The notes under the pieces are model-generated. The model did not search any database. It was not told where the DNA came from and worked only from the letters and a program-made list of their open reading frames with translations. Below, piece after piece: positions 32,701-38,474 of a DNA stretch of 39,368 bases. The stretch spans positions 778,499-817,866 of the forward strand of contig BLXT01005617.1 in assembly GCA_019648995.1 (NCBI GenBank). The letters are read 5' to 3'. This stretch comes from Plakobranchus ocellatus. Its lineage: Eukaryota > Mollusca > Gastropoda > Plakobranchidae. The stretch's first letter is position 1. Every line of letters starts with the position of its first letter. The position numbers and the translations under genes are program-made.

Positions 32701-33734
32701 ATACTTGATTGCAGGACAAAACTGGATCAGCATTTATTCTTGTGGACAGTTTTAATAGAGAACGACTTGGAATGTTGTAAGTTGACATATATTTTTCTCT
32801 TCAGCAAAAGTTTTTTTTTTATTTTTGCTTCATCTTCATGATTGTTTTCAAGAAAGTGTTGCAAATGATATCAATGATGAATTAGCTGGCTTGCTTTCAC
32901 AGAAGATTCTAAAGGGTTTAAGAAAACAGTACATAATATAGATACACAATACAATGGAAAGTTAAAATTGCCAATGTTCATTAATTTTGTGAAAAGGTCA
33001 ATAATTTTCATTAATATAAATCCAATTTCTTAGGACTGTTGGAGACAATCTTCAGGGTGCACTGGCAACATTTGCTCGCAACTTATCAGTGGTTCACCAG
33101 GAAATCTCTGCTCCAAACATGCAGGGCGTCACAAATTTCAAGGTTAGTGTTTCTGTTAAGGACTTTGATTCCAGTGATTAAAGAATTGATTAAAGTATGC
33201 CACTCAGGAGGATTTTAAGGCTTACAGGGGATAAAGCAAAATTATGATGGGCTTTTGAATGAAAACAAGACATTTTGATATGTTGTTAGAATCCTTAATA
33301 GTCCAATGTGGAAATTGACTGTCTATTTATGACTTTAAAAAATTTGTTTTTTTTCTACACACAAAAAAAAAAGTGTTTAATTTTACCAAATGCATAGAAG
33401 TAAAGATACTTATTTTCACAAAATACCAAAATGGCAATGCAGTGAACTACTGATAACTGAATGTTTTAGGGGGATAAAACTGAAATTGGCATAACCATAC
33501 ACTTATTTATCTGTTGTGTCAATCTTTACAATATGGTGGCTCAAAATATTCCATAAGTATAAGGTTAATTTGAAAGCAGATGGACGTACAAGTTTGATTT
33601 GGGTGAATTCTCATATAAATAACTATTTTTTTCAGGGTGCCATCATGGATATAGAGGGTATACTCGGCACAACAGTACAGAATGCACAGGATAACCAGGG
33701 CAGTGAAAACAAGGCTGGGACCGATGAGAAATAA
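3070..33734 (+). CDS. IQCH: IQ motif-containing protein H, complete 23-exon gene
   Basis: The coding exons join 3070-3120, 4840-4947, 5416-5570, 6204-6297, 6590-6712, 7819-7896, 10274-10445, 11562-11785, 17405-17538, 17960-18037, 19212-19320, 19796-20023, 23225-23375, 24499-24674, 25071-25343, 27198-27386, 27972-28092, 28517-28791, 29348-29527, 31994-32119, 32715-32776, 33034-33142 and 33636-33734. The sum is 3315 nt, giving 1104 residues against about 1030 for human IQCH (recalled). Every junction preserves frame. The N-terminus ([18 protein letters not shown]), the IQ motif in exon 12, and blocks such as [31 protein letters not shown] and [20 protein letters not shown] identify the family. 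The C-terminal half (about 519-1072) corresponds to an ATP-grasp-like region. Vertebrate IQCH is testis-enriched, binds calmodulin and is linked to sperm development. Nothing here shows the molluscan role directly. Intron 3 is GC-AG, and exon 7 has a broken upstream duplicate. Confidence 0.93.
3121..4839. other. IQCH intron 1
   Basis: It holds an uninterrupted run of 15 G at 3804-3818, an AGATCTAGATCT palindrome at 3158-3169 and another at 4437-4448, and a CpG-bearing patch at about 4545-4700. No coding exon is recognised. Confidence 0.6.
4840..4947 (+). CDS. IQCH: IQCH coding exon 2
   Basis: Thirty-six codons beginning [12 protein letters not shown] and ending KTEEGLQ, after a cctcctag acceptor and before the donor gtatca. 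Phase 0 at both ends. It is charged and probably helical. Confidence 0.9.
5416..5570 (+). CDS. IQCH: IQCH coding exon 3, with a non-canonical GC donor
   Basis: The exon begins [12 protein letters not shown] and ends YAQQ plus the bases AG. The only donor that keeps frame with exon 4 is CAAAG|gcaaga, a GC-type 5' splice site matching the U1 consensus apart from the C. Read through, the frame stops at TAA 5593-5595. The weak GT at gata|gtaaaa would break the frame with exon 4. Confidence 0.85.
6204..6297 (+). CDS. IQCH: IQCH coding exon 4
   Basis: One base completes an Arg codon from exon 3, followed by [18 protein letters not shown] and a Met/Gln-rich tail ending SPGQK. The acceptor is a long T-run plus cag and the donor is gtctga. 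Ends in phase 0. Confidence 0.9.
6590..6712 (+). CDS. IQCH: IQCH coding exon 5
   Basis: Forty-one codons starting [17 protein letters not shown] and ending NERKSQPK. Acceptor ttttttcag, donor gtaata, phase 0 at both ends. Confidence 0.9.
6713..7818. other. IQCH intron 5
   Basis: No gene or classifiable repeat is seen. It ends with a tatata-rich tract (7760-7795) and a long T-run before the exon 6 acceptor. The minus-strand frame at 6851-7126 has no recognisable domain. Confidence 0.6.
7819..7896 (+). CDS. IQCH: IQCH coding exon 6
   Basis: Twenty-six codons, [19 protein letters not shown] through VDAS. Acceptor actttcag, donor gtaagc, phase 0 at both ends. The next intron is over 2.3 kb and contains a LINE fossil and a broken copy of exon 7. 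Confidence 0.9.
8225..9800 (-). mobile_element. Decayed non-LTR (LINE) retrotransposon, reverse transcriptase region
   Basis: Read on the minus strand, several frames give reverse-transcriptase pieces in the correct order. Around 9720 it reads [13 protein letters not shown]. At 9153-9356 it reads [20 protein letters not shown] and [18 protein letters not shown], which is motif A with its catalytic Asp. At 8978-8989 it reads YADG, the YADD box with its second Asp changed. The C-terminal tail follows ([12 protein letters not shown] near 8640, then the [14 protein letters not shown] region near 8330). Many stops and frameshifts make it dead. It lies antisense in IQCH intron 6. The clade is not certain. 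Confidence 0.8.
9842..10084 (+). repeat. Tandem segmental duplication around IQCH exon 7, upstream copy
   Basis: About 243 bp (99 bp of intron plus 144 bp of exon) is repeated at 10174-10417 with a few substitutions and one indel in the T-tract. A 90-bp unrelated spacer separates the copies. Confidence 0.85.
9941..10084 (+). pseudogene. Truncated duplicate of IQCH exon 7
   Basis: This matches the first 144 nt of exon 7 with only three differences. All three are C-to-T or G-to-A relative to the intact exon, and all change the residue (Glu to Lys, Pro to Leu, Ser to Leu). Homology stops at ...HDPE. The 3' end of the exon and the donor are missing, and read-through reaches TAA at 10118-10120. 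It keeps a good acceptor (ctattttttag), so its inclusion would truncate the protein. Confidence 0.85.
10139..10175. repeat. 13-bp perfect inverted repeat at the duplication junction
   Basis: CATATTTGTTATG (10139-10151) and CATAACAAATATG (10163-10175) form a hairpin with an 11-bp loop. The downstream arm ends where the second duplicate begins. Confidence 0.75.
10174..10417 (+). repeat. Tandem segmental duplication around IQCH exon 7, downstream copy
   Basis: Partner of 9842-10084. Homology starts at tggttt...cacttcgtagc and ends at the HDPE codons inside exon 7. This copy continues into the complete exon. Confidence 0.85.
10274..10445 (+). CDS. IQCH: IQCH coding exon 7 (functional copy)
   Basis: Fifty-seven codons plus one base. 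It begins [19 protein letters not shown], continues [18 protein letters not shown] and ends KGKPQAIY before the donor gtaata. Its first 144 nt are repeated at 9941-10084, but only this copy has the 3' end and a donor that joins exon 8 in frame (split Glu codon). Confidence 0.92.
10446..11561. other. IQCH intron 7
   Basis: Apart from short T-runs it contains a GC-richer stretch (about 10640-11280) unlike the surrounding AT-rich intron. This could be an old mobile-element fragment, but no domain or terminal repeat is recognised. Confidence 0.45.
11562..11785 (+). CDS. IQCH: IQCH coding exon 8
   Basis: Two bases complete a Glu codon, then [20 protein letters not shown], a Pro/Ala/Thr/Ser-rich linker ([19 protein letters not shown]) and the end TFEMPLQPL. 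Donor gtgagt. The composition suggests a disordered linker before the conserved exons 9-11. Confidence 0.9.
12086..12721. mobile_element. pogo/Tigger-like DNA element, probably non-autonomous
   Basis: The ends CAGTGGAACAC... and (reverse complement) CAGTAGACCAC... are imperfect inverted repeats (about 20 of 26 positions including the TA), each flanked by TA (12084-12085 and 12722-12723). This is the target duplication of the Tc1/mariner/pogo superfamily, and CAGTgGAAC is Tigger-like. The 636-bp interior has no intact transposase. Confidence 0.6.
12724..14655. other. IQCH intron 8, middle part
   Basis: AT-rich sequence with poly-A/T runs. No coding exon, RNA gene or classifiable repeat was recognised. 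Confidence 0.6.
14656..14788. repeat. Compound (TA)n/(CTAT)n microsatellite
   Basis: Long alternating TA tracts on either side of a ctatctat block. The translated Tyr/Ile runs are a by-product of the repeat. Confidence 0.95.
16361..16688. repeat. Two diverged tandem copies of a ~160-bp unit
   Basis: The unit at 16361-16519 (gatgctttgatgagtatatc...) recurs at 16520-16688 (gatgcgtggatgagtatatc...). Shared blocks are atgagtatatctcag, ttgacat, aaaatggcat, aaaacac, gacagaatg and cacata.ttttaaaact. A third partial start (gagttggatg) follows. The source element is unknown. Confidence 0.7.
17405..17538 (+). CDS. IQCH: IQCH coding exon 9
   Basis: Starts [18 protein letters not shown] and ends [13 protein letters not shown] plus two bases. 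The donor is gtgtgt. It is preceded by the largest intron of the gene (11786-17404). Confidence 0.9.
17960..18037 (+). CDS. IQCH: IQCH coding exon 10
   Basis: One base completes a Gly codon, then [20 protein letters not shown] and FIHGD plus AG. The acceptor (ttctataatag) has a weak pyrimidine tract. The donor is gtttgt. Confidence 0.85.
18149..18875. mobile_element. Possible solo LTR
   Basis: The segment begins TGTTATGG and ends TTGTTACA (TG...CA). It is richer in CpG and C/T than its surroundings, and contains a CT-rich tract (18420-18550) and a TATA-like tatttatag near 18574. No 5-bp target duplication is evident at these edges, so the boundaries are a guess. Confidence 0.3.
19031..19066. 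repeat. (GT)n and alternating purine-pyrimidine tract
   Basis: gtgtgtgtgtgtgcgtgcgcatgcatgcacatg is a Z-DNA-prone simple repeat within intron 10. Confidence 0.8.
19212..19320 (+). CDS. IQCH: IQCH coding exon 11
   Basis: Completes an Arg codon, then [20 protein letters not shown] and [16 protein letters not shown]. The acceptor is ttctgaag and the donor gtaaat. Ends in phase 0. Confidence 0.9.
19796..20023 (+). CDS. IQCH: IQCH coding exon 12, carrying the IQ motif
   Basis: Seventy-six codons beginning [18 protein letters not shown]. The calmodulin-binding IQ motif is visible as [19 protein letters not shown] (about residues 459-477, IQxxxR-type core), followed by a very basic helix ending FRRRAK. 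Acceptor tcgtaag, donor gtgagt. Confidence 0.93.
20024..21586. other. IQCH intron 12 upstream of the mariner
   Basis: Includes a GC-rich patch with a NotI site (gcggccgc near 20456-20463), followed by gcaatttt repeats. From about 20700 to 21480 there is a CpG-poor, more balanced stretch containing ccttttataacc near 21176; it may be a degraded LTR. No protein domain is seen. Confidence 0.4.
21589..21626. repeat. Left TIR of the mariner
   Basis: 38 bp, inverted match to 22934-22971 with one C/T difference at position 8. Confidence 0.95.
21747..22874 (+). pseudogene. Mariner transposase, one in-frame stop
   Basis: The likely start is [20 protein letters not shown] at 21747, opening the first helix-turn-helix; ATGs at 21714 and 21630 are also in frame. 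A TGA at 21921-21923 interrupts the family pattern FGEG-x-TSLGDEP where Arg is normal, which a CGA-to-TGA CpG transition explains. The frame then resumes without shift: SGRPKTS, a second helix-turn-helix ([19 protein letters not shown]), WVPKML, GDETW (first Asp, 22296-22298), HDNATPH (second Asp, 22578-22580) and [12 protein letters not shown] (third Asp, 22683-22685), with exactly 34 residues between the second and third Asp. About 20 extra residues (around 22215-22270) precede the first Asp. Transposase binds the TIRs and cuts and pastes at TA. Confidence 0.92.
22934..22971. repeat. Right TIR of the mariner
   Basis: Inverted partner of 21589-21626. The right TIR carries the T (TpG) version at position 8. 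Confidence 0.95.
23225..23375 (+). CDS. IQCH: IQCH coding exon 13
   Basis: Starts [20 protein letters not shown] and ends MARLCDIK plus one base. It opens the conserved C-terminal half. The upstream intron carries the mariner element. Confidence 0.92.
23376..24498. other. IQCH intron 13
   Basis: AT-rich, ending in a tract of ataata/tataat repeats (about 24235-24385). No gene is recognised. Confidence 0.6.
24499..24674 (+). CDS. IQCH: IQCH coding exon 14
   Basis: Completes an Asp codon (DIK-D), then [27 protein letters not shown], and ends [12 protein letters not shown]. This is one of the most conserved IQCH blocks. Acceptor ttacag, donor gtaatg. Confidence 0.93.
25071..25343 (+). CDS. IQCH: IQCH coding exon 15
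   Basis: Ninety-one codons from [20 protein letters not shown] to YDVYSLGQ, with the conserved block [20 protein letters not shown]. Donor gtaggt, phase 0 at both ends. The block precedes the ATP-grasp-like nucleotide-binding part. Confidence 0.93.
25344..27197. other. IQCH intron 15
   Basis: Short open frames (for example 25875-26165) lack domains and conserved splice contexts. The 3' part holds a threefold tandem repeat. No extra exon is recognised. Confidence 0.55.
26989..27180. repeat. Three tandem copies of a ~65-bp unit
   Basis: Units starting near 26989, 27056 and 27121 share the pattern attgaattttaatgcaatgg, then agatgaaaaagagtt, then tttctcatta. They end just upstream of the exon 16 acceptor and may contribute to its pyrimidine tract. 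Confidence 0.7.
27198..27386 (+). CDS. IQCH: IQCH coding exon 16
   Basis: Sixty-three codons from [20 protein letters not shown] to SKKWAQ. The segment [20 protein letters not shown] has the Lys-plus-Gly-rich look of an ATP-grasp ATP-binding strand and loop (inference). Acceptor ttctcag, donor gtgggg. Confidence 0.93.
27895..27934. other. Assembly gap (40 N)
   Basis: Forty unresolved bases in intron 16, 37 bp before exon 17. The exons on both sides join in frame without the gap. Confidence 0.99.
27972..28092 (+). CDS. IQCH: IQCH coding exon 17
   Basis: Starts [20 protein letters not shown] and ends RAFLAQ plus one base. Acceptor tatccacag, donor gtcaat. It lies 37 bp after the 40-N assembly gap, which is wholly intronic. 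Confidence 0.92.
28517..28791 (+). CDS. IQCH: IQCH coding exon 18
   Basis: Completes a Gly codon, then [20 protein letters not shown], a middle block [20 protein letters not shown] and an end [16 protein letters not shown]. The VDFVTF strand resembles a metal-binding ATP-grasp strand (inference). Donor gtgagg. Confidence 0.93.
28811..28838. repeat. Poly-T tract after exon 18
   Basis: A nearly pure T-run about 20 bp downstream of the exon 18 donor. Simple repeat. Confidence 0.9.
29348..29527 (+). CDS. IQCH: IQCH coding exon 19
   Basis: Sixty codons starting [20 protein letters not shown] and ending LAGQEED. Donor gtaagt at 29528 is a perfect consensus. An internal gttagc after CGAAG is a weaker alternative donor. 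Confidence 0.93.
29528..31993. other. IQCH intron 19
   Basis: Contains the LINE fragment and two small direct duplications: a 12-bp unit at 30990-31001/31002-31013 and a 22-bp unit at 31244-31265/31266-31287. No exon is recognised between exons 19 and 20. Confidence 0.55.
31340..31527 (-). mobile_element. Fragment of a second decayed non-LTR reverse transcriptase
   Basis: On the minus strand, [17 protein letters not shown] (within 31427-31515) and, in another frame, [14 protein letters not shown] (31355-31396) match in order the SLFNLRRLQAKTKV and FGLTINxKKTKVL segments that flank the catalytic box of a LINE reverse transcriptase common in invertebrates. The catalytic box is eroded. The surrounding GC-richer stretch (about 30640-31560) may be the rest of the element. 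Confidence 0.45.
31994..32119 (+). CDS. IQCH: IQCH coding exon 20
   Basis: Forty-two codons from [20 protein letters not shown] to HGIGYDIK, with the conserved [20 protein letters not shown] block. Acceptor taccctag, donor gtaagg. Confidence 0.93.
32715..32776 (+). CDS. IQCH: IQCH coding exon 21
   Basis: Twenty codons ([20 protein letters not shown]) plus TT, then the donor gtaagt. Acceptor gattgcag. Confidence 0.92.
33034..33142 (+). CDS. IQCH: IQCH coding exon 22
   Basis: Completes a Leu codon, then [20 protein letters not shown] and ends MQGVTNFK. Donor gttagt. Ends in phase 0. Confidence 0.92.
33636..33734 (+). CDS. IQCH: IQCH coding exon 23 and stop
   Basis: Thirty-two codons from [20 protein letters not shown] to AGTDEK, then TAA. 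The tail is polar and probably disordered. Acceptor tttttcag. Confidence 0.9.
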   Translation, partial: GAIMDIEGILGTTVQNAQDNQGSENKAGTDEK

Positions 33735-33767
33735 GCACGTGAAATGTTTAATGAAAAGTCATTTGCA

Positions 33768-33812
33768 ATAAATCAAAGTACTGTGCATGCCAGCTCAAGT
33801 AGATTTAATAAA
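33768..33812 (+). promoter_or_regulatory. IQCH polyadenylation signals
   Basis: AATAAA occurs at 33768-33773 (34 bp after the stop) and again at 33807-33812; another lies at 34020-34025. The proximal pair predicts a very short 3' UTR. Which one is used cannot be told from sequence. Confidence 0.55.
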
Positions 33813-35071
33813 GACACAAAAGGTTTCAAATGTTAGATTGCAATATATTTTACTTATTATCACAATCTGATACCTGTCCAACCATTACTGTTGTGACAAA
33901 AAAGCTGCTTGTATGATAAAGTCTATAAAATCATACATTTTTAAAATATGTGTTTAATATTATATATTCTTATTATTTGTGGTGCACCAGTGAAAAATTT
34001 TGCTAGCAAAAAGCAATTTAATAAAGAGTTTACTGAATTTGTATTTAGTTTAATCCATATATTTTAATTGTGTATACATTTTCAGCATGGAAAGTATTGT
34101 TTTAAAACTTACCATTAAACAGGATACAATGCACTCTGGATATGAAAGAGATTATCAGTATAAGATTGACATAAGAGCATATTGATATATTAAAATTCAG
34201 AAATAAAGAGAGAAAAATGCTCTCCTATTGAAGTTCTCATCGTCACCACATGAGGGTTTTTGTAAAGTTGAAATTTTAATTTGAAATGACATAGTTTGTA
34301 GATAGTGACTTTCACATGAGATAAAAAATATATCACATTTCATTATTAGTTTTTATGCATTTTGCACATTGAAATAGACATATAAACTTCTCTCATAAAA
34401 CAGCAATTGATTCTTATGCAATTAATTATCTGTAATTGTGTATGTTTCTTTGACACTTATTACTAATTGCAATTGTTGCTCTTTTTTTATGATAAGAATT
34501 CACTTATTTCTATATTCTCCCACAGTTTTGACATATTTTTTCATAATTAATTTAAAAAGTCCTTTGTGTAAGACAACTCTTGTCTGATAAGCTACTTTAA
34601 TTGTATCATCTTGCTATTCAAAATTATTCTTCACTAAGTTCTTAAAAGTGGATAAGTTGTGTACAGAAAAAATATTTTTGAAAAAAATCCAAATATTTTT
34701 TTAAAATTTTGACACATAATAAAACACGTAATCTCAGTTGTAGCATTGAGAGGGTATGGAAAAAAAAAATATGAGTTGAAGTGGTCTTGCTTTTATCAAA
34801 GCAATTTAAAGTGCCCTTGTGCATAACCATTTGTCTTTTTTTTTTTTTTTGCATAGTGTCTCTCTGTAACTTGCCAGTAAAATCAAAGCCTTTTTGATTT
34901 GATTTTTTCTTAATGTTTTCTTACTCTCACATTTTGTATTACAATGAAAGTTATCCTTTTAGTGCATTGAATGGACGGATGGAGAGGGGAAAGGAGGAGA
35001 GAGAAAGAAAGAGAGAGATATGTAAATAAATAAATATTTAATATATATTTTTTTTATTTAATTATTTATAT

Positions 35072-35136
<65 letters not shown>

Positions 35137-35148
35137 TATATATATATA
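35072..35148. repeat. (CA)/(TA)n microsatellite
   Basis: Short acacaca followed by about 70 bp of TA dinucleotides interrupted by one gata. Confidence 0.95.
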
Positions 35149-36124
35149 AAGAGACTGCACTATTTATCAAAAGATCAAATCCTGTTGCTATTGAACATGG
35201 ATTTGATTTAAACAGGAATAATACGTCCTTCAGAGAATGGAATCAATTTGTAATAAGGTTGTTCATGGAAAGATTTAAAAAGGAAATAATATATATGCCG
35301 TTAAATGAATAAAAAAAAGTCTTAAAGAGGAGATGTAAAGAATTTTAATTAATACAACATAATAACCATTTGAATTTTTGAGAGCTTTGTTATATCTCGA
35401 TAGTTGCACGCTGACTTTGCTATGTATTTACATTACTCTGAATACTCTGAATTGTATATAGAAGTTTCCAGATCTAAATATCAATAGTTTAATTCCTTAC
35501 TTTTTCCCCAATGCGCATCAGTATTATCAACAATTCTGTTATGGTTATAAGTTGAACCAAAAGTTAAAATCTTCTTTTAATTTTTTAAAACCAATTTTCG
35601 AATTCACATACATATATAATATAGGACAATGTAAAATGTGCTTAAAGCTTATTTTCCTCACTTCAGTTTAAAATAAATTGTTATGCTCTGCAGCTTTAAA
35701 ATGTGAACCTTTGCGCTGGTGTCTTTTGTTACAATGGTTTAATAAGGATACAGTCACAATTCGGAAATATAAATTATCTTTTCAGCATTCCTTTTAATAA
35801 AATGTATTACATGTGAAACATATTTATTGCTGTATTTTTCCTAAATATTTTTATCTTTGGAAAACATTACTTTTGCTTTTGTCTGATTTGTTCTTTTGGG
35901 ATTTTTTCCCTGCCATTAATGTTACCGGTTGTCTCAATTAAATTTATTTATTATTCTGCTTAAAAAATATATATATTTTCAAAATAAAGTTTAAATTACA
36001 GACATAAATTTTTATATTAAGCATTTACTAGATGTGTCTTTGAATTAAAAAAAAAATAAAATTATGTATGCATTTCCTTAAATTTACTCTCGTACTGCTA
36101 AAAGCATTGCCTAATAATTTATCT

Positions 36125-36132
36125 TGACGTCA
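36125..36132. promoter_or_regulatory. Perfect CRE palindrome TGACGTCA
   Basis: A full 8-bp CREB/ATF site in AT-rich sequence. No transcription unit is seen next to it, so its role is unknown. Confidence 0.3.
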
Positions 36133-36900
36133 CGAGTTTTAAAATTAAAAATAAAAATGAGTTTAACATTTAGGTTTTGATCAAACTGAGCAACAAGGTA
36201 TCTCAGTAGACTCAGAAAGAGGACCTTAGCTTGGTGCTTCATAGTGCTTGTATTTATTTACAGCTGTGAATTTCTCTAGGTCTATTTTTTCCTTAAGTCA
36301 TTTCAATTAAGCTTTTAGTATAACAATTTTCACTATTGCACTAGATCTTTCTTATAAATATGTATCTCTATACATATATTAAAGCATTTGACCATGCTAG
36401 TGTAAAAAAAATTCTTTATTTCTGTGGAATAAGTTTAGTGCATCCAGCGGGAAATTCCAGCGATAACGCCTGCTTTCAATGACCCTAATATAATTTGTAC
36501 GTGGTTAAGTCGAAATAGGGCACACATGTAAACAAAGCCGAATTCCCGTTAGATCTAGACTTATGATCTGTACAGAGTTCAGAGTCTTAGAATTTCATTA
36601 TAGAGCTACATGTATATTAAACATTCCAAAGCTGCAGAAAGACTTTTAAAGTTAGTAATTTGGCTTATTTTATTTATTTATTTACTTTTTTTTATAAAGT
36701 TACACATGGGAGAACAGATTTCAAATTGAAAAAACATAAGAACTGAAAATAGGCACCCAAAACCCGCCTGGCTAGCTCAGATAGAAGAAAAGCAGTTAAT
36801 CTTATCACAAAGAATCAGACGAAATTTACATGAGATAAAATTTATCAAAAGTTCCTTTCAATAGAGATTTCAATTTACTTTTATATCATGTGGGAGAAAA

Positions 36901-37128
36901 ATGGCAAATGAGAAAAAAGTGACTGTTTCAAAATTCACAGCGATGAAAATGTGTCGTCCGCAAAAAAGCGCTATTCAATACATGTTCCTGGCTCCTATGC
37001 ATAAAAGAATGCCGGTTAATCGCAAAATAACTTTAGTCTCGATCGGACGACAAAAAGTGAAAAAAAATCCTAAAGTTGTCGAAAAAAAAAGGGCAAAATT
37101 TGAACATTTTTTTTCATCGAAATATTGA
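36901..37128 (+). other. Unassigned 75-codon basic open frame
   Basis: ATG to stop encodes a Lys-rich peptide (starts MANEKKVTVSKFTAMKMCRP, ends EHFFSSKY). I recognise no family. A 9-bp inverted repeat TGTCGTCCG/CGGACGACA (36952-36960, 37044-37052) lies inside it. The many A-runs make a chance frame likely. Confidence 0.2.
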
Positions 37129-37474
37129 CAATAAAACTAGCTGGTTAGGAAAAAAATCATTCAATTTCCTTTTTAATTGACACAAAATTGTTTTCGAGAT
37201 CGTCACGGTGTAAATTTAACCGGTGAAAGAAAACAACGACCTTGACGTGTCCTTGCCATTTCAGTCTCACCCTGAACCTGCATAGTGTATGCAATGGTGA
37301 ATCTAGCCGACGATCTACTTGAGTAGACGATTTAGTCTTTTGCCCATAATGGATACATTGATGAACAAACCTTCACAAATAAATGACTTGCTTTCGGTTG
37401 TAATGTAACGCAAATATACTGGGGAGACACTTGGATCTGTAGCCATTGTTTACATCGAATCCCCTTTTCCGCGT

Positions 37475-37490
37475 TGATGCAATTGCGTCA
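37475..37490. promoter_or_regulatory. Back-to-back C/EBP-ATF (CARE-like) motifs
   Basis: TGATGCAAT at 37475-37483 matches the C/EBP-ATF response element. TTGCGTCA at 37483-37490 is a second site on the other strand, together forming a near-perfect 16-bp palindrome. The 37190-37510 surroundings have raised CpG. Confidence 0.3.
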
Positions 37491-38009
37491 CAATCAAAGA
37501 TCGTGACCGAGTTTATGTTCCGAAAATCTAGTGGGTTTTTCCCTTTGAGTGAAGTTGGCTTATTGTTTTTTATCACTTGAGTAAAGATATTACATGTAGT
37601 CACATTTAGTCTTTTATAAAAGTATAAAAGCATTACGACCTGTTTGTTTGAACACATTTATTTCCGGAAATAGAATTATTGGCCAAAATGTGATCAGTTT
37701 TCTTATTTTCAAAAAAAGCATGCCTTTGTTTCCTGGAAAAAAAAAATGTGGTAAGCAGTAAAGTGACAAAATGCAGTTCGGTAACAATAAAAACAAGAAC
37801 GAAATATAAACATCAGCTTTTCTCTGTTTTATTTTGTTCTTTGTGTGCTTTTATATATGATCGTTGTATAAAATATTGATTCCGAAGAGTCAGTATAGTT
37901 CCAACAAGTCTGGCTTTATTTTTTTAGTGATTTTGGATGTTTAATGACTTGTCTTAAGGTTAAGACCCAGGATCAGGATATAATAGCTGCTCAGTAATGA
38001 CTTTTGAGG

Positions 38010-38062
38010 GAAGGTAGTAGTTGTAGTAGTAGCAGAAGTAGTGGTGGTGGTAGTAGTAGTAC

Positions 38063-38138
<76 letters not shown>

Positions 38139-38140
38139 TG

Positions 38141-38177
<37 letters not shown>

Positions 38178-38234
38178 GAGGAGGAGGAGGAGTACCGGGT
38201 AGTAGTAGTAGTAGTTGTAGTAGTAGTGGTAGTG

Positions 38235-38265
<31 letters not shown>

Positions 38266-38294
38266 GAGGAGGAGGAGGAGGAGGAGGAGGAGGA
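38010..38294. repeat. (TAG)n array grading into (GGA)n
   Basis: Long TAG/GTA trinucleotide runs, interrupted by GTG, ACG and CCGGG, turn into two GGA blocks (38175-38190 and 38264-38294). Long Thr, Val, Ser or Leu frames on both strands are products of the repeat. Confidence 0.95.
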
Positions 38295-38474
38295 ACAGAT
38301 GGAATGAGCGGAGTAGGGAGAGGAGGATTATCAACAACAGTATCAGAAAAAGGGGGTGGAGTAGGAGGATCAGCAGTAGCTACAGGAAGAGGGGGAGCAG
38401 CACCAGTATCAGAAGGAGAAACAATAGGAAGAGGAGCAAGCGGAGCAGCAAAAACTAAAGGAGGAAAAGATTGA
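38295..38474. repeat. Purine-rich degenerate tail of the GGA array
   Basis: About 180 bp of mixed GGA/GCA/AGA-rich sequence without strict periodicity. It stays open in one + frame (Gly/Ser/Ala-rich, ends KTKGGKD, stop 38472-38474). Most simply a decayed minisatellite. A low-complexity coding exon is less likely. Confidence 0.4.

Larger units (their letters stand above)
32120..33635. other. IQCH introns 20-22
   Basis: Apart from exons 21 and 22, these are short AT-rich introns with A- and T-runs. Nothing else is seen. Confidence 0.6.
33735..36900. other. 3' flank of IQCH
   Basis: AT-rich; contains several AATAAA hexamers, a purine-rich tract (34980-35018), a TA microsatellite and a perfect CRE palindrome at 36125-36132. 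No gene is recognised. Confidence 0.55.

Noticed and set aside
37960-38458. Long Thr, Leu, Val and Ser homopolymer proteins on both strands
   Set aside because: They are translations of the TAG/GGA simple repeat in different frames.
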